Source: Bryobacterales bacterium (lineage in GTDB: Bacteria; Acidobacteriota; Terriglobia; Bryobacterales; Bryobacteraceae). From it: DNA of 64,000 nt. Shown here piece after piece: positions 1-5,965 of this stretch. Numbering within the stretch: position 1 is the first letter of the stretch; each line of letters begins with the position of its first letter. Position numbers and translations under genes: made by a program. The stretch spans positions 1 through 64,000 of the forward strand of contig PLRS01000054.1 of NCBI GenBank assembly GCA_003164035.1, read 5' to 3'. The notes under the pieces were generated by a model. The model searched no databases. It worked only from the letters and a program-made list of their open reading frames with translations, and was not told the origin of the DNA.

Positions 1-1961
1 ACCGCATTCTTGAAATCGACGGTCCGCCCCTGCCCGTCGGTGATCCGCCCATCGTCGAGCACCTGGAGCAGGACGTTGAAGACATCGTGGTGCGCTTTCT
101 CGATCTCGTCGAACAGCACCACGCTGTACGGCTTCCGCCGGACGGCTTCGGAAAGCTGGCCCCCCTCCTCGTAGCCGACGTAGCCCGGAGGCGCGCCAAT
201 GAGCCGCGCAACGCTGTGCTTCTCCATGTACTCGCTCATGTCGAGCTGCACGAGCATGTCTTCGTCGCCGAACAGAAACTCGGCCAGCGTGCGGGCGAGC
301 TCGGTCTTGCCCACGCCCGACGGCCCGAGAAAGATGAACGACCCTGCCGGCCGCTTGGGGTCTTTGAGGCCCGAACGCGAACGGCGGATGGACTTGGACA
401 CCGCGCGCACCGCGACATCCTGGCCGATCAGGCGCTTGTGGAGCTCGTCCTCCATGCGCAGGAGCTTCTTGGACTCGGCCTCGGTGAGCTTGAACACCGG
501 GATGCCAGTCCACATGCTGACGATCTCGGCGACTTCGTCTTCGCCGATGCTGGCCCGCATGCTTTCGTCGGAGGTCTTCCACTGCTCATCGAGCTCGAGC
601 TTCTTGTGGCAGAGCTTGCGCTCCTTGTCGCGCAGGTTGGCGGCCTTCTCGAACTCCTGAGCCTCGATGGCAGCCTCTTTTTCGGTGCGCACCGTGGCGA
701 TCTCGTCTTCGAGCTCGCGATAACTGGGCGGAGCGGTCATGGTGCGGATGCGCATGCGGCTGGCGGCTTCGTCGATGAGGTCGATCGCCTTGTCGGGCAG
801 GTAGCGGTCGGAGATGTAGCGGCTCGACAGGATGGCCGCCGCGTGCAGCGCGTCGTCGGTGATGCGGATGTGGTGGTGTGCTTCGTAGCGGTCGCGCAGG
901 CCCTTGAGGATCGCTTCGGTCTCCTCGAGGTCGGGCTCGTTGACCTTGATCTGCTGGAAGCGGCGCTCAAGGGCGGCGTCGCGTTCGAGGTACTTGCGAT
1001 ATTCGTCGAGCGTGGTGGCGCCGATAGTCTGCAGCTCCCCGCGCGCCAGCGCCGGCTTGAGGATGGAGGCCGCGTCGATCGCGCCCTCGGCGGCGCCGGC
1101 CCCGACCAGGTTGTGAAGCTCGTCGATGAACAGGATGATGTCGCCCTGCTCGCGGATCTCCTTCATGACCTTCTTGAGACGCTCTTCGAACTCGCCGCGA
1201 TACTTGGAACCGGCGACCAGCGCCGCGAGGTCGAGGGTGAAGACCTGCTTGCCCTTGAGGAGCTCGGGCACCTCGTTGTTGGCGATGCGCTGGGCGAAGC
1301 CTTCGACCACAGCCGTCTTGCCGACGCCCGGCTCGCCGATGAGCACGGGGTTGTTCTTGGTGCGCCGGCTCAGGACCTGCATGATGCGGCGGATTTCTTC
1401 GTCGCGGCCAATCACCGGGTCGAGCTTGCCCTGGCGGGCGGATTCGGTCAGGTCGTGGGCGTAGCGCTCCAGAGCCTGGTACTTGGTTTCGGGGTTCTGA
1501 TCGGTGACCCGCTGCGAGCCGCGCACGCCCACCAGCGCCTTCAGAATGGCGTCGTGGGTGGCGCCGGCTCGGTCGAGCAACTGGCCGGCCGGATCGTTGC
1601 GCTGTTCGGCCAGGGCCAGCAGGAGGTGCTCGGTGGAGACGAATTCATCCTTGAAGCGGGCCGCTTCGTCGAAAGCGTGTTCGATGACCTGGTTCAAGGG
1701 CTGGGAAAGATACATACCCGGCTGCTGCATGCCCGGAGTCTTGGGCAGCGTGTGGAGCACGCGCCGGGCTTCGCTGACGATGGCGTCGGGATGGACGCCG
1801 CATTTTTCCAGCACCGGCCGCACGATGCCCTCGCGCTCGTCGGCCAGAGCAATCAGCAGGTGCAGGGGAAACATGACCTGGCTTTCGCCGCTTTCGGAAA
1901 CGCCCTGAGTTTGTTGTAACGCTTCCTGTGCCTTCTGGGTGAGTCTGTCGAGACGAAACAT
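1..1961 (-). CDS. Clp/Hsp100 AAA+ ATPase, ClpB/ClpC-like, 3' end outside the window
   Basis: Hexameric AAA+ unfoldase, acting either as a disaggregase (ClpB) or as a partner of a ClpP-type protease (ClpC). About 653 residues are visible. There is an N-terminal Clp_N double repeat, NBD1 with Walker A GEPGVGKT near residue 209 and Walker B ILFIDEL, then a short middle region with a UVR-like motif ([17 protein letters not shown]), and the start of NBD2 with Walker A GPSGVGKT. The N domain and NBD1 read like ClpB ([15 protein letters not shown]), but the long ClpB coiled-coil M domain is absent and replaced by the short ClpC-type linker. The ATG has a good GGAGGG site 7-8 bases upstream. The ClpP-docking loop, which would settle the role, lies outside the window. 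Hsp20 is just upstream on the same strand. Confidence 0.9.
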   Translation of the reverse strand, partial: MFRLDRLTQKAQEALQQTQGVSESGESQVMFPLHLLIALADEREGIVRPVLEKCGVHPDAIVSEARRVLHTLPKTPGMQQPGMYLSQPLNQVIEHAFDEAARFKDEFVSTEHLLLALAEQRNDPAGQLLDRAGATHDAILKALVGVRGSQRVTDQNPETKYQALERYAHDLTESARQGKLDPVIGRDEEIRRIMQVLSRRTKNNPVLIGEPGVGKTAVVEGFAQRIANNEVPELLKGKQVFTLDLAALVAGSKYRGEFEERLKKVMKEIREQGDIILFIDELHNLVGAGAAEGAIDAASILKPALARGELQTIGATTLDEYRKYLERDAALERRFQQIKVNEPDLEETEAILKGLRDRYEAHHHIRITDDALHAAAILSSRYISDRYLPDKAIDLIDEAASRMRIRTMTAPPSYRELEDEIATVRTEKEAAIEAQEFEKAANLRDKERKLCHKKLELDEQWKTSDESMRASIGEDEVAEIVSMWTGIPVFKLTEAESKKLLRMEDELHKRLIGQDVAVRAVSKSIRRSRSGLKDPKRPAGSFIFLGPSGVGKTELARTLAEFLFGDEDMLVQLDMSEYMEKHSVARLIGAPPGYVGYEEGGQLSEAVRRKPYSVVLFDEIEKAHHDVFNVLLQVLDDGRITDGQGRTVDFKNA

Positions 1962-1972
1962 GGATATCCCTC

Positions 1973-2009
1973 CAAAAACAAACCGGGCAGGAGGTTGAAC
2001 CTCCTGCCC
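1973..2009 (-). terminator. Hairpin plus T-tract between hsp20 and the clp gene
   Basis: A perfect 12-bp stem (GGGCAGGAGGTT / AACCTCCTGCCC, 1985-2009) is followed on the minus strand by GGTTTGTTTTTGG. This has the form of a Rho-independent terminator for hsp20 transcription. It sits directly before the ribosome-binding site of the clp gene, so it could also act as a leader attenuator. Confidence 0.6.
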
Positions 2010-2057
2010 TTCATTCTACTCGTGGTACTAGTGGCGCAAATTCAGTGCAACCGCCGC

Positions 2058-2092
2058 TGGTGGCGCAGGCGGTCCCGCCTGCGATTTGTGAT
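2058..2092. repeat. Palindromic repeat, family D
   Basis: TGGTGGCGCAGGCGGTCCC followed by GCCTGCGATTTG forms a short inverted repeat (GCAGGCGG / CCGCCTGC). A nearly identical copy lies at 38591-38627. It sits in the hsp20-clp intergenic region. This is a REP-like interspersed repeat of unknown function. Confidence 0.6.
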
Positions 2093-2109
2093 AGCGGTTG
2101 CCGCCGCCC

Positions 2110-2532
2110 TCAGTTCTTGGCTTCAATCTTGATCTGGCGCGGCTTGGCGGTTTCCTTCTTGGGGAGAGACACGGTCAGCACGCCGTTCTTGTAGGTGGCG
2201 GCGATGTGCTCGACATCGTAGACGCCGGGAACCGCGAAACTGCGCGAAAAGGCGCCGTAGCCGCGCTCGATGCGGTGGTAGCCCTTACCGCCGTCTTCCT
2301 TTTCGAACTTGCGCTCGCCGGATACGGTCAGGGTCTGGTTTTCGACGTTGACATTGATGTCTTTCAAATCGACATCGGGAACGTCGGCTTTCAGCACCAG
2401 TTCGTTTTCCGACTCATAGATATCGACCGCGGGGCTCCAGGGCCGGCTGGCGGCGGGCTCGGAGAGCAGACGGCCGAAGGCGTCTTCGAAAAGGCGGATA
2501 TTGGCTAGTGGATCGAAATGACTCAGCGACAT
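2110..2532 (-). CDS. Small heat-shock protein, Hsp20/alpha-crystallin family
   Basis: ATP-independent holdase that binds unfolding proteins and hands them to Hsp70/ClpB. It has 140 residues, the usual size. The alpha-crystallin domain runs from about residue 33 to 130 (PAVDIYESENELVLKADVP at its start; GVYDVEHIAATYKNGVLTV near its end), followed by a short Lys-rich tail. The GVLTVSLPK motif is the family's conserved G-x-L hallmark. The ATG has a GAGGAG site ten bases upstream. A consensus promoter and a leader hairpin precede it. It lies upstream of the Clp ATPase on the same strand, consistent with a heat-shock pair, though a terminator-like hairpin separates them. Confidence 0.93.
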   Translation of the reverse strand: MSLSHFDPLANIRLFEDAFGRLLSEPAASRPWSPAVDIYESENELVLKADVPDVDLKDINVNVENQTLTVSGERKFEKEDGGKGYHRIERGYGAFSRSFAVPGVYDVEHIAATYKNGVLTVSLPKKETAKPRQIKIEAKN

Positions 2533-2564
2533 AGGTTGAGAACTCCTCTTATTTTGAAATTGGG

Positions 2565-2582
2565 GAGGTGTTCTTTCACCTC
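2565..2582 (-). promoter_or_regulatory. Leader hairpin of the hsp20 mRNA, possible thermosensor
   Basis: GAGGTG and CACCTC arms (6 bp) flank an AAAGAA loop in the 5' leader, about 17 bases upstream of the GAGGAG ribosome-binding site at 2543-2548. The CCTC-containing arm could alternatively pair with the ribosome-binding site, which would give a two-state RNA thermometer of the kind known for other small heat-shock genes. The hairpin is seen directly; the role is inference. Confidence 0.35.
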
Positions 2583-2593
2583 ACCTAGTTGTA

Positions 2594-2622
2594 ATCATAA
2601 AATATGAGTGCAAACATGTCAA
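2594..2622 (-). promoter_or_regulatory. Sigma-70-type promoter of hsp20
   Basis: On the minus strand a perfect TTGACA (2617-2622) is separated by 17 bases from TATGAT (2594-2599), placing transcription start about 55 bases upstream of the hsp20 ATG. I found no CIRCE inverted repeat nearby, so HrcA control is not indicated. Confidence 0.75.
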
Positions 2623-2723
2623 GTATTATTTAGCGCCAGATAATCAGCATTACGCCAGCTTCCGCAACAAGTCCCGGTCCCACCCGTAAACTCAACATTC
2701 GAAAACCTCGTCTACACCACTGA

Positions 2724-3305
2724 ATGGAAACCGCGGTTACCATAGAGCTTCCAACAAGTCCGGCCGTGGCATCTCCTTCTGCTCTATTGGATGATTTCGA
2801 TGCGGTGGTGGCGCAATACTGGCCGCGGGTCTATCGTTACGCCTGCGCCGCCGTTCGCGATCGGGATGAAGCGCAAACCATTGCCCAGGATTGCTTTATG
2901 AAGGCATACAGGGCGCGGGGGCAGTTCCGCGGCGAATCCGGACTGGCCACCTGGCTGATTCAGATTGCGGTGAACCTGGTGCGGGACCGCGCCCGCAACC
3001 GGCGCTTGCAGTTCTGGAAATGGGCGGCCACCCGGTCGGTGGAAGCGGGCGAAGCCGGCCACTGGCTGAGCGACCACGCCCCCACGCCGGAAGCGCGGGC
3101 GAGTACCCGCCAGCAGATTGCCGAGGTGGGCAAAGCCGTGGAGTATCTTTCCGGGCGGCAGCGTACGGTTTTCCTGCTGCGTTTTGTGGAAGGCATGGAC
3201 CTGGCGGAAATCGCCAGTGCGACGGGATTGAAAGAAGGCACCGTGAAGGCGCACCTGTTTCGTGCTTTAGGTGCGGTGCGCCGGCGGGTAGGAGCGATAC
3301 GATGA
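2724..3305 (+). CDS. ECF-type RNA polymerase sigma factor
   Basis: Alternative sigma factor that directs RNA polymerase to stress-type promoters. It has 193 residues. Region 2 lies at about residues 25-95 (YWPRVYRYACAAVRDRDEA, then GLATWLIQIAVNLVRD) and region 4 at about 135-190 (LSGRQRTVFLLRFVEGMD, then the helix-turn-helix IASATGLKEGTVKAHLFRA). There is no region 3, as usual for ECF factors. The stop overlaps the ATG of the next gene (ATGA), so the two are translationally coupled. I saw no ribosome-binding site and no convincing autoregulatory ECF promoter upstream. It is transcribed away from hsp20. Confidence 0.93.
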   Translation: METAVTIELPTSPAVASPSALLDDFDAVVAQYWPRVYRYACAAVRDRDEAQTIAQDCFMKAYRARGQFRGESGLATWLIQIAVNLVRDRARNRRLQFWKWAATRSVEAGEAGHWLSDHAPTPEARASTRQQIAEVGKAVEYLSGRQRTVFLLRFVEGMDLAEIASATGLKEGTVKAHLFRALGAVRRRVGAIR

Positions 3306-3796
3306 ACCAGCACCTGACCGAACAACAGATTCTGGAGTGGGTGGCGGGCACGGCCACGGCCGAAAGCCGGCGGCATGTGGAGCAATGCGCCCGGTGCGGC
3401 GACGAAGTGGAGCACCTCGAAAGCGCCGTGCGCGGATTCGCCGGGGCGGTGCGGCAGGCAGCCGTCCGGCCGGCGCCGAGCCTGAATTGGGCGGCTGGCC
3501 GGTCACGGGCTGCTTCGAACTGGATGCCCGCCTGGCGTCCCGCCATCGCCGCACTGGCGCTCCTGGTGCTTGCCACTCCATTAATGTTTCACTTTAGTCC
3601 GTACCCTAAAGACATTGATAGTAAAGCGTATACCACCGCCAATAAGCAACAACAGCAGTTGGAACGGGAGCGCGCCGACGTGGCGTTACTCGAACAGGTG
3701 GATGCGGCGGTATCGCGTCCCGTTCCGCAACCCATCGAGCCACTGGTTCAACTGGTGGCCTGGGGATCCAAAACCAATTCAGGAGTCACCGAATGA
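3302..3796 (+). CDS. Zinc-finger type anti-sigma factor, membrane-anchored
   Basis: Predicted to hold the preceding sigma factor at the inner membrane. It has 164 residues. The N-terminal cytoplasmic part contains a ZAS-like H-x3-C-x2-C motif (HVEQCARC, residues ~23-30). A single transmembrane helix (about 80-98, AIAALALLVLATPLMF) is followed by a short periplasmic tail rich in Gln, Glu and Arg. The start ATG overlaps the sigma stop and its own stop overlaps the next start, so all three genes form one coupled unit. I chose this ATG over a longer in-frame extension inside the sigma gene because of the overlap and because the zinc motif begins right after it. Confidence 0.85.
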   Translation: MNQHLTEQQILEWVAGTATAESRRHVEQCARCGDEVEHLESAVRGFAGAVRQAAVRPAPSLNWAAGRSRAASNWMPAWRPAIAALALLVLATPLMFHFSPYPKDIDSKAYTTANKQQQQLERERADVALLEQVDAAVSRPVPQPIEPLVQLVAWGSKTNSGVTE

Positions 3797-4401
3797 AATC
3801 TCTTTGTTTACTTCCGATTCTGATTTCGCTGAGCATCGCAAGTGCTCAGCCTCCGCAACCGGCCGGCGCGCCTATGCCGCCCGGTCCCAACGCTCCTCCG
3901 GCGCCTCAAGCCAGACGTCCCCCCATGGAACGCCGCCTGGAAGGCCCTCCCCGCTGGTGGGAAAACCAGGCGATGGCCCAAAGACTCGGGCTTACGGCCG
4001 ACCAGCAGAAAAAGATGGACGACATCTTCCAGCAGAGCCGCCTGAGACTGATCGACCTGCACGCGACCTTAGAAAAGGAAGAGGCCACCATGGAGCCGCT
4101 GATGGCGGCCGACCAGCCGGACGAAACCAAATTGCTGGCGCAGATCGATAAGGTAGCGCAAGCCCGCGCCGAGCTCGAAAAAGCCAACGGCCGGATGTTG
4201 GTCGGGATGCGGCGCATACTGACCCCGGAGCAGTGGAAAAAGCTGCAGCCGGAAGGGCCGGGCGGCGGCCGCGGTCCGCAGTCGCACGGACAAGGCGGAC
4301 CGGGTGGTCCGGGCGGTTTTCCCCCTAACGGTGGCCGGGGACCCGGAGGGCCGGGCGGCGGCCCGCAGCAGCCTGAAGAGCGCCCGGAACCGGGTCAGTA
4401 G
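3793..4401 (+). CDS. Periplasmic LTXXQ (Spy/CpxP/CnrX-like) protein
   Basis: It has 202 residues with a clear signal peptide (MKSLCLLPILISLSIASA). Two LTXXQ-type motifs are visible (LTADQQKKMDDIF at about 75 and LTPEQWKKLQ at about 144), with a long charged helical segment between them. The C-terminal tail (about 155-202) is very rich in Gly and Pro. LTXXQ proteins include Spy (chaperone), CpxP and the metal sensor CnrX. Because the ATG overlaps the anti-sigma stop, this protein is likely the periplasmic sensor or a damping partner of the sigma/anti-sigma pair, analogous to the CnrYXH arrangement. The signal it senses cannot be told from sequence. Confidence 0.8.
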   Translation: MKSLCLLPILISLSIASAQPPQPAGAPMPPGPNAPPAPQARRPPMERRLEGPPRWWENQAMAQRLGLTADQQKKMDDIFQQSRLRLIDLHATLEKEEATMEPLMAADQPDETKLLAQIDKVAQARAELEKANGRMLVGMRRILTPEQWKKLQPEGPGGGRGPQSHGQGGPGGPGGFPPNGGRGPGGPGGGPQQPEERPEPGQ

Positions 4402-4423
4402 CCTCGCGGCTGCTACCGCGCCT

Positions 4424-4518
4424 GAAAAATCAAATTCAAGCCGCCGATAAACGCCGATAAATCCTTTGGTTTCTTTTATCGGTGTTCATCGGCGTTCATC
4501 GGCGGCTTGAATTTCTTC
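4424..4518. repeat. Long inverted repeat, family E
   Basis: The left arm (4424-4461, containing AATTCAAGCCGCCGATAA) is mirrored by the right arm (4476-4518, containing CATCGGCGGCTTGAATTT) around a short A/T-rich loop. The transcript would form a hairpin of more than 30 bp. It may end transcription of the sigma module. A half copy (CAAATTCAGGCCGCCGATGA) lies near 16838. Confidence 0.7.
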
Positions 4519-4602
4519 ACGCCTTCTTTCGGCATGGGATATTAACGGCTACCGACAGTTTTCGGTATTTCAGGTCCCGAACGGCGCTATGATCGAGGCA
4601 GC

Positions 4603-5793
4603 ATGAACCCAGCTTCTTCACGCCGAAACTTTCTTCGAGTGGGGCTGACCCTCCCTGCCATCGGGATCGCTGGATCTCGCCCCGGCGCCGCGTCTCCGGC
4701 GCCATCCTCCATTCCATATCGAACTTTGGGAAAGACGGGATTGAAGGTTTGTCCGGTCGGGGTGGGCGTCGGTTTCACGCCCGATCCCTCCGTCATCGCC
4801 CGGGCTTTCGACCTGGGCGTCAACTACTTCGATACCGCCAACGATTACTCCAACGGCAACAGCGAGCGCCTGCTTGCGGTCGGCCTCAAAGGCATACCTC
4901 GGGACAAGGTAGTCGTGGTCAGCAAGACCCCCGCCAAGACCCGCGGAGTCTTCATGACGGACCTCGAAGACAGCCTGAAGAACCTCGAGACCGACCGCAT
5001 CGATATCTGGCTGCTGCATGCCAAGAGCAAGCCCGAGGACGTTCCCGACGAGTTGCTCGAAGCCGGCGACGCGGCCAAGAAGCAGGGGAAGATCCGCTTC
5101 TTCGGTGTCAGCACCCACGACCTGGACCTGATGGCGGACCGCTTCGTGAAAGCCGGCAACATCGACGCCGTCACCTTCACCTATAACTTCACCATGGGCA
5201 CGGGAAGGGAAGCGGCCATCGCCAAGCTGAGCCAAGCCGGAATCGGCCTTACGGCGATGAAAGTCATGGCCGCGAACGGCGGCGTGCTGCCCGATTTTTC
5301 GGCTATGACGGCCGGCCGCGGACCGGGACGGGGCGCGAGAGGAGGCGGCTTGCCCCCGCGGCCGGCAGCCATCAAGAATCCCCTGCCCGCGCTCAAGTGG
5401 GTGGTCCGGAACCCCATGGTGGCCACCACGATTCCCGGCGTCCGGGACGTCGAGATGCTGGAGATGAACCTCAAGGCCCTCACCGAGAAGTTCACCGACG
5501 ACGATGAGAAGCTGCTTTCGGCGCGCAGCGAGGAGATTCGCCCCTACTATTGCCGCATGTGCTATAGCTGCCGTGGCCAGTGCCCCAAGGGTATGCCTGT
5601 TCCGGACCAGCTTCGCATCTTGGCCTACGCCGACTTCTACGGCGATTTTCCGCTGGCCCAGAGAAGCTTTGCCGCCCTGCCGAAGGAGGTTCGGGCGCTG
5701 CGCTGCGGCGATTGCTCGGAGTGTTCGGTCCACTGTCCCAACGGCGTGAAGGTGCCGGACCGGCTCATCCGCGCCCAGGAATTGCTGGCGTAG
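4603..5793 (+). CDS. Tat-exported aldo/keto reductase with C-terminal ferredoxin domain
   Basis: It has 396 residues. The twin-arginine signal (SRRNFLRVGLTLPAIGIAG) predicts export of a folded, cofactor-loaded enzyme. The aldo/keto reductase barrel covers about residues 40-300 with the expected Asp (FDTANDY), Lys (VVVSKT) and His (IWLLHAK). The C-terminus has two 4Fe-4S-type cysteine clusters, CRMCYSCRGQCPKG (about 317) and CGDCSECSVHCPNG (about 368). Such fusions are annotated as Fe-S aldo/keto reductases; the substrate is unknown. A Gly/Arg-rich insertion (about 240-255) interrupts the barrel. The next gene encodes a membrane polyferredoxin, so the two may exchange electrons, although a repeat element lies between them. 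The ATG follows GAGGCAGC. Confidence 0.88.
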   Translation: MNPASSRRNFLRVGLTLPAIGIAGSRPGAASPAPSSIPYRTLGKTGLKVCPVGVGVGFTPDPSVIARAFDLGVNYFDTANDYSNGNSERLLAVGLKGIPRDKVVVVSKTPAKTRGVFMTDLEDSLKNLETDRIDIWLLHAKSKPEDVPDELLEAGDAAKKQGKIRFFGVSTHDLDLMADRFVKAGNIDAVTFTYNFTMGTGREAAIAKLSQAGIGLTAMKVMAANGGVLPDFSAMTAGRGPGRGARGGGLPPRPAAIKNPLPALKWVVRNPMVATTIPGVRDVEMLEMNLKALTEKFTDDDEKLLSARSEEIRPYYCRMCYSCRGQCPKGMPVPDQLRILAYADFYGDFPLAQRSFAALPKEVRALRCGDCSECSVHCPNGVKVPDRLIRAQELLA

Positions 5794-5816
5794 AACCGGT
5801 TCTGGCTGGGGGGTTC

Positions 5817-5965
5817 TTGACCGATCTGGGGATTTCGCACTTTCGTCGGGGTGACCGCTCCCTCGCGGTCGCGGCTCGGTTAAGAGTGCCGCGTCCTTTC
5901 AGTCACCTACCGAGCCGCCACCGCGAGGGAGCGGTTGGGTGAACGGATTTCCAAGATCGGCTAAG
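5817..5965. repeat. Nested palindromic repeat, family A (complete copy A1)
   Basis: Outer arms are TTGACCGATCTGGGG (5817) and CCAAGATCGGCTAAG (to 5965). Inner arms are ACCGCTCCCTCGCGGTCG (left, from about 5853) and CCGCGAGGGAGCGGTT (right, to 5936). The same architecture recurs at 23317-23470, 48131-48260 and, reversed and interrupted, at 20371-20687. Degenerate pieces lie near 40071, 44391 and 58976. The right end overlaps the start of the next gene. Confidence 0.85.

Noticed and set aside
87-1919. 610-codon open frame antisense to the Clp ATPase
   Set aside because: It mirrors a strongly conserved AAA+ gene in GC-rich DNA; the translation is Leu/Ala/Asp/Val-rich without motifs or a ribosome-binding site.
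2690-2715. Possible autoregulatory ECF promoter (AAC...CGTC) before the sigma factor
   Set aside because: Only 13 bases separate the two parts, shorter than the usual 16-17, so it is not reported.
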